A stretch of DNA of 64,000 nt from Elymus sibiricus. Its lineage: Eukaryota; Streptophyta; Magnoliopsida; Poales; Poaceae. The translations under genes and the position numbers were made by a program. Positions 11,010-21,836 of this stretch are shown piece by piece (the stretch's first letter is position 1; each line of letters opens with the position of its first letter). The notes beneath the pieces were generated by a model. The model had not been told where the DNA came from. It did not search any database and saw nothing but the letters and a program-made list of their open reading frames with translations. Where the stretch lies: assembly GCA_039707655.1 (NCBI GenBank), contig CM077667.1, forward strand, positions 540,124,222 through 540,188,221, written 5' to 3'.

Positions 11010-12190
11010 CACACCTTGGTCAAACAGCAAATGACAGCAATGTGTTTGTGCTGGGGTGTGGCCACCACAGTGCACCTCTTGGCATGATCCTTGGCAGAGG
11101 TCAATCATCCACTAAGGTGACCAACTTGGCAAACTTTCATCTCAAATGGGCAAGGCTAGATGATACTTCCTTTGCAAAGTGCTAGACTGGACAGAAATAG
11201 AAACCAGATGGTTCTAAGGAATTGGCTAGATGAAAATGGCCCCAATTTGGTGGAGACCAATAATTTAGGCATATGAAGGCACTGTAAAAGTTTCATACTA
11301 TTTGCATATGTAAAAATGGTACTTCCTTCATAGTGCTTTGATCTGGCTAGAAACTTGGAAAATTTGCTGAGAGAGATTGGCTAGATGAAATGGGCTGGTT
11401 TTTGGTGTCCAAGGGTATTATCTCGTAATGAATCACCCTGCAAAATTTCAGCCCAAGAAGATCAAGGAATCAAGCACTTCCTTTGCAAACAGGAAATCTG
11501 GATAGAATTTGCAAAGGGATGTTGTGCTCAAATTTGAATTGTGGAACTTGATATTTTGATGGAAATGGTGAAGATATGCGTTGTAAAAGCTCCATAAATT
11601 AGTTGGGATTTTTCCTAGCTACCAAAATGGTAGTTCCTTTGGAAAGGCCCCAAATTGAGATATTGGCTTTAAATAGGAAAATGCAATTTCCCCTATTTAA
11701 TTATGGCCAATATTTGTATGAGAGCTCAACATGATCACAAATAATATCTCCACAAGTTTTCATGAACTTTGGAGATGGATAGATATTTTCCTGGATTTAA
11801 TTCCTCAGAAAGGCAGAAAAAGGAATTAATTCCAGATGAGAAATATTGCATATGACTTGGCAATATTTTTTCACATCTAGGGTGTATGAGTGAAGGAATA
11901 TCTCTAGAAATTTTGGGAGGATTAACAGAGCAAGGAAAATGATAGCTCCTTTGTAAACACAAAGGCAAGATTTCCAGTTCCAATATTTTGGAACTAGGGT
12001 TTGAATGGGATTCGGGGTTTACTGACGGAGGGTTGGCTGGCACAAGAACATGGGAAAGGCACTGAGAGGTTGAGGATTGTCTGGATTCACCTGGTCATTC
12101 ACCAGATTCCAGAGGAAAAAAATTTGGGAGAGAAAAGCTAGGAAGGAATAACAACACAAAAATCGATAACCCGATTTTTGGGGTGTTACA
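11010..12190 (-). repeat. Element A 3' LTR, inner part
   Basis: Continues the LTR interrupted at 2915 and matches 44473-45657. It ends GGGGTGTTACA, which on the minus strand is the LTR start TGTAACACCCC. No credible coding sequence is present; ORFs here are short and unsupported. Confidence 0.85.
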
Positions 12191-12448
12191 AACCTTCCCC
12201 CCTTAGAAGAATCTCGTCCTCGAGATTCCTAGGGTTAGCTTAGAACAAATATTACGCCTCCTGGAAAAACCTCTGGGTTGGGTCTTAACCCTGTGGTTGA
12301 AAACAATTGGGTTAAGAGTACCGAAAACTGGTACACCCAGATCGAGATACGGATATCGCGGGATCTACTCCATAGGTAGGGGCCGCTGGGTAGCCCTGAC
12401 ATTTTTAGAAAAAGCAGAATTTCCTTTTTCCAAAAATGCTCGGGGTAC
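12191..12448 (-). other. Element A internal 3' end with polypurine tract
   Basis: On the minus strand AAGGGGGGAAGGTT (12191-12204) abuts the LTR start, a classic polypurine tract. The rest is non-coding and is cut at 12448 by the Athila insertion. The bases GGTAC at 12444-12448 are repeated at 26132-26136. Confidence 0.75.
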
Positions 12449-13972
12449 TGATGACCCACAAGTATAGGGGATCTATCGTAGTCCTTTCGATAAGTAAGAG
12501 TGTCGAACCCAACGAGGAGCAGAAGGAAATGACAAGCGGTTTTCAGTAAGGTATTCTCTGCAAGCACTGAAATTATCGGTAACAGATAGTTTTGTGATAA
12601 GATAATTCGTAACGGATAGCGAGTAACAAATGTAACAAAGGTGTAGCAAGGTGGCCCAATTCTTTTTGTAGCAAAGGACAAGTCTGGACAAACTCTTATA
12701 TAAAGCAAAGCGCTCCCCAGGACACATGGGAATTTCTGTCAAGCTAGTTTTCATCATGCTCATATGATTCGCGTTTGTTACTTTGATAATTTGATATGTG
12801 GGTGGACCGGTGCTTGGGTGCTGCCCTTACTTGGACAAGCCTCCCACTTATGATTAACCTCTCTCGCAAGCATCTGCAACTACGAAAGAAGAATTAAGAT
12901 AAATCTAACCATAGCATGAAACATATGGATCCAAATCAGCCCCTTATGAAGCAACGCATAAACTAGGGTTTAAGCTTCTGTCACTCTAGAACCCAGCATC
13001 TAATTATTACTTCCCAATGCCATCCTCTAGGCCCAAACAATGGTGAAGTGTCATGTAGTCGACGTTCACATAACACCACTAGAGGAGAGACAACATACAT
13101 CTCATCAAAATATCGAACGAATACCAAATTCACATGATTACTTATAACGAGACTTATCCCATGTCCTCAGGAACAAACGTAACTACTCACAAAGCATATT
13201 AATGTTCATAATCAGAGAAGTATTAATTATCATTAAGGATCTGAACATATGATCCTCCACCAAGTAAACCAACTAGCATCAACTACAAGGAGTAATCAAC
13301 ACTACTAGCAACCCATAGGTACCAATCTGAGGTTTTGAGACAAAGATCGGATACAAGAGATGAACTAGGGTTCAGAGAGGAGATGGTGCTGGTGAAGATG
13401 TTGATGGAGATTGACCCCCTCTCTATGAGAGGATCACTGGTGATGACGATGGCTTCGATTTCCCCCTCCGGGAGGGAAGTTTCCCCGGCAGAATAGCTCC
13501 ACCGGAGCCCTAGATTGGTTCTGTCCAAGTTCCGCCTCGAGACGGCGGCGCTTCGTCCCGAAAGCTCCCTTCTGATTTTTTCCAGGTCAAAACCATCCAT
13601 ATAGCAGAAGATGGGCACGGGAGGCCTGCCAGGGGGCCCAGAAGCCACAAGGGTGCGCCCAGGGGGGTAGGGCGCGCCCCCCTGGCTTGTGACCTCCTGG
13701 TGGGTCCCTTCTGGTATTTCTTTTGCCCAATATTTTTTATATATTCCAAAATAATTCTCCGTAGATTTTCAGGACTTTTGGAGTTGTGCAGAATAGGTAT
13801 CTCAGATTTGCTCCTTTTCCAGTCCAGAATTCCAGCTGCCGGCATTCTCCCTCTTCATGTAAACCTTGTAAAATAAGAGAGAAAAGGCATAAGTGTTGTA
13901 CCATAATGTGTATTAACAGCCCATAATGCAATAAATATCGATATAAAAGCATGATGCAAAATGGACGTATCA
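12449..13972 (-). repeat. Athila element 3' LTR
   Basis: 1524 bp, from TGATGACCCACAAG on the plus strand to GGACGTATCA. It matches 21142-21836 plus 25305-26131. A GC-rich stem (CCAGGGGGG at 13659-13667 pairing with CCCCCCTGG at 13677-13685) is present in both LTRs. Confidence 0.92.
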
Positions 13973-16284
13973 ACTCCCCCAAGCTTAGACCTCGCTTGTC
14001 CTCAAGCGAAAGCCGAAATCGATAAATATGCCCACATGTTTAGAGATAGAGGTGTCGATAAAATAAAATACGGACATGAGGGCATCATGATTATCTTTAG
14101 AACAGCAACATATATTGACATATAATTTCTTATGCTAGAGTAACAATTCGTTCACAAGGTAAAGTATGAATCAAGAACTCTATTGAGAGCCAACAAACTA
14201 TGATCTTAGTCATTGAAGCAATTCCAATTTATCATAACGTAGGAAAGAGTCAATATAAGAGCTTGTAAAGCAAATCCACGTACTCAATCATCTTTTAGTC
14301 TTTCATAATTGCTAACACTCATGCGGTACCTATGAGGTCAAAGCTTCAATCGAACACAGAGAAAGATAGGGGCTTATAGTATTGCCTCCCAACTATTTAC
14401 CTCAAGGGTAATGTCAACAGAAATAACTCATGCTCACCCACATCCGAATGGATATATGTGTCTAGATCATTCCCCAACACATGACGCTTGCCAAGAAATA
14501 AAGGCGAAATAAAGGAAGTGATGAAGATCACCACTACTCTTGCATAAAGGTAAGTACTAGAAAGTAAAGGTAACAGATAGGCCCTTCGCAGAGGGAAGCA
14601 GAGGTTGTCATGTGCTTTTATAGTTGAGTGCACAATCCATTAATGCAAAAGAACGTCACTTTATATTGCCCCTTGTGATAAAGAACTTTATTATGCAGTC
14701 TGTCGCTTTTATTTCTTCCATATCACAAGTTCGTATAAAGTTTATTTTCCTCACATTAATAGATCATACATATTTAGAGAGCAATTCTTTATTGCTTGCA
14801 CCGATGACAACTTACTTGAAGGATCTTACTCAATCCATAGGTAGGTATGGTTGACTCTCATGGCAAAACTGGGTTAAGGGTGTTTGGATGCACAAGTAGT
14901 ATCTCTACTTGGTGCGGAAGTTTTGGCTGATATGGGGTAGAAGCAAGCATCACATGTTGAAGGATCTATAACCATATAACTTCTATTCGGAAATAAGCAA
15001 ACATAACTCATTATGTTGTCTTCCTTGTCCAACATCAACTTCTTAGCAAAAAATATTTTAGTGAGTGCTCACAATCATAAAAGATGTCCAAGATAATATA
15101 TTTATATGTGAACCTCTCTTTCTTTATTACTTCCTTTTAATTGCCACAATGACCAATCTCTATGTTTGTCTATTCTCAACAAGTTTCAATCGACATAATT
15201 CTTATATGTGAAGTCATCACTGCCCATAAGATCATCATATATACTCTTTGCTTTTATACTATACTTCTTTCTATTTCTTTTTCTCAAGATCATAGCAAAC
15301 AAGCAAAGCCCTCAACTCAAAACTACTCTTTATTATATAACTCTCGGACTTGCTTAAATAGGGGGAACATAAAGCAAAACTCAAAACTAGATCACACTAA
15401 AAACTTTATTCTACTAGATCAAGATATAACCAAAAGGATCGGACTAAGAAAAAAAATCGATAAAAGTAAAAGATGTGATGGTGATACGATACCGGGGCAC
15501 CTCCCCCAAGCTTGGCACAAGCCAAGGGGAGTGCCCATACCCATGTGTTTAGTTGTCGTGCTTCGGAGGTGGTGATGTTGGAGTTGTTGATGAGGTTGTA
15601 GGCTTGTCCAGTTTCCTGCTAAGCATAAAATTCGGTTCCCTCAGATCGTCTACTTCCTGCTCGAGCTTCAATATCCTTTGACATAATTCTTGCTTGCTCT
15701 CCTGCAGGAAACGAGAAGGGATAAATAGAACCTTGGGTTTTCTCCTTGTGTTTGGAAGGCTCGACTTCCTGAACTCCACGTGCATATCTCATGGTCGAGG
15801 CAGGGGGATCTCCTCTTCATCCGAGCTTTCTTCCTCATACTTGCCTTCTAGATCCTCCTCCGAGAACAAACCATAAGGATCTAAGTCCCCATAGAGCTTG
15901 GGATTGGCAAGATAATGCGATACATAGCTCTCCCCATCGGAATCTTGGGACGACATCTTGCTCTCAATCTGCTGCAGAAACAGCTCAAAACGAAAACAGG
16001 AGATATTGTCGTGATATGAAGGTCAAAACCATCGGGAGATTATATAATGAATTTTTACCGACCCAAAGGAGTATACCACAAGAATACGGAGTCCGTAGGG
16101 TACACGGGGTGGTCACAAGAAACAGGGGCGCACCCAGGGGGGTAGGGCGCGCCCCCCTGGCTTGTCGCCTCCTTGTGCACTCTTCGGACTACTTTAAATT
16201 TTCCTAATTTTTTAAATATTCCAAAACGGAGAAAAATTGCCGTTGGAAAAGTTTTGGAGTCGATTTGCTTACCGTAAGACATAC
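13973..16284 (-). other. Athila 3' untranslated region with polypurine tract and an LTR-like module
   Basis: The polypurine tract is the complement of ACTCCCCCAAGCTT at 13973-13986, touching the LTR. The region is AT-rich and mostly non-coding. The 13-mer CTCCCCCAAGCTT recurs at 15501. From about 16015 to 16284 the sequence resembles a stretch of the LTR, including the same GC-rich stem at 16134-16160. A small ORF lies at 15549-15785. Confidence 0.75.
15549..15785 (-). CDS. Small ORF in the Athila 3' region, unrecognised
   Basis: A 78-codon minus-strand frame, sense to the element, with a short heptad-like segment (LCQRILKLEQEVDDLRE) that could form a coiled coil and a Ser/Thr/Pro-rich tail. 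I do not recognise it. Athila elements sometimes carry extra 3' ORFs, but this one has no envelope-like signal peptide or membrane segment. It may be a remnant or chance. Confidence 0.25.
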   Translation of the reverse strand: MHVEFRKSSLPNTRRKPKVLFIPSRFLQESKQELCQRILKLEQEVDDLREPNFMLSRKLDKPTTSSTTPTSPPPKHDN

Positions 16285-17430
16285 CTATTCCTTTTCGGAG
16301 TTTGAAACGTTCTGGTAGGTCTCCCTAATGTACTCCTCCGGAGTTATGGTATTGATAATATTGGTTTCAACATTTATGGGAGTACCTGAGATATAATGTT
16401 TGATTCTTTGCCCGTTTACCACCTTAGGATTTGTGCCTTCGGCGTTGTTGATCTTGATGGCACCGGAACGATATACATCCTCAATAATGTAAGGCCCTTC
16501 CCATTTAGAGAGAAGTTTTCCTGCAAAAAATCTTAAACGAGAATTGTATAGCAAGACATAGTCGCCAACATTGAATTCACGCTTTTGTATCCTTTTGTCA
16601 TGCCATCTCTTGACCTTTTCTTTAAACAACTTGGCATTCTCATAGGCCTGGTTTCTCCATTCATCAAGTGAGCTAATGTCAAATAACCTCTTCTCACCAG
16701 CAAGTTTGAAATCATAGTTGAGCTCTTTAATTGCCCAATAAGCTTTATGTTCTAGCTCTAGAGGTAAGTGACATGCTTTACCATAAACCATCTTATACGG
16801 AGACATACCCATAGGGTTTTTATAAGCAGCTCTATAAGCCCATAATGCATCATCAAGTTTCTTAGACCAATTCTTTCTGGATCTATTAACAGTCTTCTGC
16901 AAGATCAATTTAATTTATCTATTGCTCAATTCTACTTGACCACTAGATTGAGGGTGATAAGGGGATGCAATTCTATGATTAACATCATACTTAGCAAGCA
17001 GTTTACGGAAAGCTCCATGAATAAAGTGTGAACCGCCATCAGTCATTTAATATCTAGGGACTCCAAATCTAGGGAAAATAACTTCTTTAAGTATTTTAAT
17101 AGAAGTGTTATGATCAGCGCTACTAGTTGGAATAGCTTCTACCCACTTAGTAACATAATCAATAGCAACTAGAATATGAGTATACCCGTTAGATTGTGGA
17201 AAAGGTCCCATATAATCAAAACCCCAAACATCAAATGGTTCAATAACAAGAGAGTAATTCATAGGCATTTCCTGACGTCTACTAATATTACCAATTCTTT
17301 GACATTCATCACAAGACAAGACAAACTTACGAGCATCCTTGAAGAGAGTAGGCCAATAAAAACCAGATTGTAGTACCTTATGTGCAGTTCTATCTCCAGC
17401 GTGGTGTCCCCCATAGGCCTCGGAGTGACA
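16285..17430 (-). pseudogene. Athila integrase, broken
   Basis: Sense-strand integrase in pieces. The N-terminal finger region with CDECQRIG comes first, then WGFDYMGPF with the first catalytic Asp and MTDGGSHF with the second. The QVELSNR segment with the catalytic Glu is next, followed by the C-terminal domain ending at 16285 (207-codon open piece 16285-16908). In-frame TAA stops occur just before MTDGG (near 17047) and after SNR (near 16918). At its 5' side a short duplication of the bases encoding IRRRV (near 17430-17500) destroys the join to the RT-RNase H frame. Confidence 0.85.
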
Positions 17431-17449
17431 CGACGTCTAATATCACCAT

Positions 17450-18919
17450 CTAATAACGTAGGATCTGTTCCTGTTCATGCTCAGGTACACGACGTCTAAT
17501 AACACCATCTACTCCTTCTTTGTAAAGGTGTGGATCATCCCAAAAGTAATGTCTTAAATCATAGAAGAACTTTTTCTTTTGTTGGTATGTGAAACTAGGC
17601 GGTATAAATTTAGCAACAATGTAGTTAGCATAATCAGCATAAAAAGGAGCATTGCACGAAGCATTTATGACAGCTAATTGTTCATCAGGAAAGCTATCAT
17701 CAATAGGTAGTGGGTCCTCAAGAACATTTTCTAACCCAGACAAGTTGTCTGCTACAGGGTTATCAGCACCCTTTCTATCAATAATATGCAAATCAAATTC
17801 TTCTAGCAGAAGGACCCATCTAATAAGTCTAGGTTTAGCATCTTTCTTTTCCATAAGGTATTTAATAGCAGCATGATCGGTGTGAACAGTTACTTTGGAA
17901 TCAACAATATAAGGTCTGAACTTATCACAGGCAAACACAACCGCTAAAAATTCGTTTTCAGTGGTAGCATAGTTTCTTTGAGCACTGTCTAGAGTTTTAC
18001 TAGCATAATGGATAACATTTAATTTCTTATCAACTCTTTGTCCTAGAACAGCACCAACGGCATAATCACTAGCATCACATATAATTTCAAAGGGTAGGTT
18101 CCAATCAGGTGGTTGAACAACAGGTGCGGAAATCAAGGCATTCTTAAGAATTTCAAATGCTTCTACACAATCATCATCAAAAATGAATGGAACATCTTTT
18201 TGCAAAATATTAGTGAGAGGCCTAGAAATCTTAGAGAAGTCTTTAATAAACCATCTATAGAAAGAAGCATGACCAAGGAAACTTCTTATACCTCTGATAT
18301 CCGTAGGACACGACATTTTTTCAATAGCATCAACTTTAGCTTTGTCAACTTCAATACCTCTTTCGGAGATTTTGTGCCCCAAGACAATACCTTCATTAAC
18401 CATAAAGTGGCACTTTTCCCAATTCAAGACAAGATTAGTTTCGTCGCATCTCTGCAAAACTCGATCAAGGTTGCTCAAGCAATCATCAAAAGAAGTTCCG
18501 TAAACGGAAAAATCATCCATGAAAACCTCAACAATCTTTTCACAAAAGTTAGAGAATATAGCCATCATGCATCTTTGAAAGGTAGCAGGTGCATTGCCAA
18601 AAGGCATACGTCTATAAGCAAAGGTATCGAAATGACAAGTAAAAGTAGTCTTTTCTTGATCCTCTTTTGACACAGGTATTTGAGAGAAACCAGAATAACC
18701 ATCTAGAAAGCAGAAGTGTGTGTGCTTGGATAGTCTTTCTAGCATTTGATCGATAAAAGGTAGAGGGTAATGATCTTTCCTAGTAGCTTTATTTAATTTC
18801 CTAAAATCAATTACCATTCTATATCCTGTAACAATTCTTTGTGGGATCAATTCATTTTTATCATTAGGAACAACGGTAATACCTCCTTTCTTAGGAACAC
18901 AATGAACGGGGTAACCCAT
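17450..18919 (-). pseudogene. Athila reverse transcriptase-RNase H, open piece of broken pol
   Basis: A 489-codon frame covers most of the RT and the Ty3-type RNase H. The RT has the motif [13 protein letters not shown], Asp in [11 protein letters not shown] and the box FMDD in place of YVDD, as usual for Athila. RNase H shows [14 protein letters not shown], the Glu in TTENEFLAV and the Asp in [11 protein letters not shown]. The region ends before the integrase finger. It is separated from the protease side by a frameshift near 18910 and from integrase by a small duplication, so no full polyprotein can be made. Confidence 0.92.
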
Positions 18920-19395
18920 CTACTATCAGCAATAGGATATATTATACCTGCCTCCAGAAGCTTTAGTTTTTCATTCCTTACCACTTCTTTCATTTTAGGA
19001 TTTAACCGTCGTTGGTGATCAACAACTGGTTTAGCATCAGGCTCCATATTAATTTTATGCTGACATAGAGTGGGACTAATGGCCTTAAGATCATCAAGAG
19101 TATATCCAATAGCAGCACGGTGCTTCCTCAATGTTTTTAATAATCTCTTTTCTTCATGCTTTGAAAGGTTAGCACTAATAATAACAGGATATATCTCCTT
19201 TTCATCAAGATAAGCGTATTTCAAAGTATCCGGTAATTGCTTAAGCTCAAACATGGGATCACCCTTGGGTGGAGGAGGATCCCCAAGTATTTCAACAGGC
19301 AGGTTGTGTTTCAAAATAGGCTGCTGATCAAAGAAAATGTTATCTATTTCATTCCTTTCATTCATATGCATATCGTTTTCATGGTCTAACAAATA
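18920..19395 (-). pseudogene. Athila protease-RT linker and RT N-terminus, frameshifted
   Basis: The minus frame (readable 18847-19392) contains LKYAYLDEKEIYPVIISANL and the RT entry region with VDHQRRLNPKMKEVV and [10 protein letters not shown]. The frame is lost at about 18910, where RT continues in another frame. A TAA at 19396 separates it from the protease. It is the connection between protease and polymerase in the ancestral polyprotein. Confidence 0.85.
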
Positions 19396-19878
19396 TTATT
19401 CTAAAGGATCAGTAGGAGACACAACAATAGAAGCAAGACCAATAATTTCATCTTTACTAGGCAATTCTTTGTCATGGGGTTGTCTATGAAATTTAGAGAA
19501 ATTGAACTCATGAGACACATCCCCAAAACTTACAGTAACAGTTTCTTTCTCACAATCAATCCTAGCATTAACAGTATTCAAGAAGGGTCTACCAAATATA
19601 ATGGGACAAAAATCATCTTGTGGGGAACCAAGAACAATAAAATCAGTAGGATACTTTATTTTCCCACACAAGACTTCAACATCTCTAACAATCCCAATTG
19701 GTGCAATAGTATCTCTATTAGCCAGCTTAATGGTGACATCAATTTCCTCTAATTCAGCTGGTGCAATATCATTCATAATTTCTTGGTATAAGGTAAAAGG
19801 AATTGCACTCACACTAGCACCCACATCACATAAGCCATGATAACAATGATCTCCTATTTTAACAGAAACAACAGGCAC
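19396..19878 (-). pseudogene. Athila aspartic protease region
   Basis: A 160-codon piece. The active-site segment is LCDVGASVSAIPF, with Asp followed by Val-Gly-Ala-Ser in place of the usual D-S/T-G-A. Athila proteases commonly read DLGAS, so this is a family feature and probably not damage. The flap-side motif ILGRPFL appears as IIFGRPFLNT. It is cut off from gag by a frameshift near 19977 and from RT by a TAA at 19396. Confidence 0.85.
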
Positions 19879-21035
19879 AACAACAATAGGTCTATGTTTA
19901 CCTTTAGTATCAGGTCTAGCAATTCTAGCAGCTTCATCACAGAAATGAATAACATGCCCATCAATATTATCGACAAGAGATCTTTAACCATAGCAATACT
20001 AGGTTCAACTTTAATTTGTTCAGGGGGCGTAGGTGTTCTAGTACAACTCTTACGAACCACGGTTGAAGCTTTAGCATGTTCCTTTATCCTAACAGGGAAA
20101 GGTGTTTTCTCAATATAAGCAGTAGGAATAACAGGATCAGCATTATAAATAATAGTTTCTTTCTCAACTTTAATAGGTTCTACTGCTTTCACTTCAATGG
20201 GAGGATGATATTTAAACCACTTCTCCTTGGGGAGATCAACATGAGTAGCAAAAGATTCACAGAAAGAAGCTACTATCTCAGAGTCAAGTCCATATTTAGT
20301 GCTAAATTCACGAAAAGCATCGGTGTCTATAAAGGATTTAACACAATGAAACTTAAGGTTTATACCTGACTCATTACCTTCATCGAGTTCCCAATCTTCA
20401 GAGTTGCGTTTAATTCTTTCCAATAAGTCCCATTTGAATTCAATATCTTTCTTCATAAAGGAATCAGCACAAGAAGTATCGAGCATGGATTGATCATTAC
20501 GAGAAAGCCGAGCATAAAAATTCTGAATAATAATTTCTCTTGAGAGCTCATGATTGGGGCATGAATATAACATTGACTTAAGCCTCCCCCAAGCTTGAGC
20601 AATTCTTTCTCCTTCACGAGGCCAAAAATTATAAATATAATTCCGATCACGATGAACCAGATGCATAGGATAAAACTTCTGATGAAATTCCAATTTCAAT
20701 CGATTGTAGTTCGATGATCCAATATCATCACATAGCCTATACCATGTAAATGCCTTCTCCTTCAAAGATAAAGGAAAGACCTTCTTCTTGACATCATCCT
20801 CGGGCAAACCTGCAAGCTTAAATAATCCACAAACTTCATCCACATAGATTAGATGCAAATCACGATGTAGTGTTCCATCTCCTGCATTTGGATTAGCTAG
20901 CAGTTTCTCTATCATACCCGAAGGAATTTCATAATAAATATTTTCAGTAGGTGTAGTAGGTTGAGGATCATCTCTTTGTGCTTCCGGTCGAGGTGAAGAT
21001 ACCCCGAACAAGCCCCTCAAAGGATTATTTTCCAT
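19854..21035 (-). pseudogene. gag: Athila gag, frameshifted at its 3' end
   Basis: 393 codons from ATG at 21035. The N-terminal part has the retrotransposon gag core (AFTWYRLCDDIGSSNYNRLK, FWPREGERIAQAWGRLKSM). Near codon 350 (around 19977) one base is missing and the last 40 or so residues are out of frame, so fusion to the protease is lost. The start is supported by position: it lies just inside the primer-binding site. The bases encoding AWGRLK contain the element's polypurine 13-mer (20584-20596). Confidence 0.88.
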
Positions 21036-21112
21036 AGTAACAAGTTACAGTAAATTTCAGCACACTATATAAATTTTTCCTTACCAAGTACCACTCACCA
21101 AAGGCGCTACAC

Positions 21113-21130
21113 TCCCCGGCAACGGCGCCA
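21113..21130 (-). other. Athila primer-binding site (tRNA-Asp type)
   Basis: On the minus strand TGGCGCCGTTGCCGGGGA, the primer site typical of Athila elements, lies 11 bases inside the 5' LTR. Confidence 0.9.
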
Positions 21131-21141
21131 GAAAAGAGCCT

Positions 21142-21836
21142 TGATGACCCACAAGTATAGGGGATCTATTTTAGTCCTTTCGATAAGTAAGAGTGTCGAA
21201 CCCAACGAGGAGCAGAAGGAAATGACAAGCGGTTTTCAGTAAGGTATTCTCTGCAAGCACTGAAATTATCGGTAACAGATAGTTTTGTGATAAGATAATT
21301 CGTAACGGATAGTGAGTAACAAATGTAAAAAAGGTGCAGCAAAGTGGCCCAATCCTTTTTCTAGCAAAGGACAAGCCTGGACAAACTCTTATATAAGGCA
21401 AAGCGCTCCTGAGGACACATGTGAATTTCTGTCAAGCTAGTTTTCATCATGCTCATATGATTCGCGTTCGTTACTTTGATAATTTGATATGTGGGTGGAC
21501 CGGTGCTTGGGTGTTGCCCTTACTTGGACAAGCCTCCCACTTATGATTAACCTCTCTCGCAAGCATCCGCAACTACGAAAGAAGAATTAAGATAAATCTA
21601 ACCATAGCATGAAACATATGGATCCAAATCAGCTCCTTACGAAGCAACGCATAAACTAGGGTTTAAGCTTCTGTCACTCTAGCAACCCATCATCTACTTA
21701 TTACTTCCCAATGCCTTCCTCTAGGCCCAAACAATGGTGAAGTGTCATGTAGTCGACGTTCACATAACACCACTAGAGGAGACAACATACATCTCATCAA
21801 AATATCGAACGAATACCAAAGTCACATGATTACTTA
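21142..21836 (-). repeat. Athila 5' LTR, inner part (split by solo LTR)
   Basis: Matches 12449 to about 13147 with scattered differences. It is interrupted at 21836, where ACTTA (21832-21836) is the target duplicated at 25300-25304. Confidence 0.92.
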
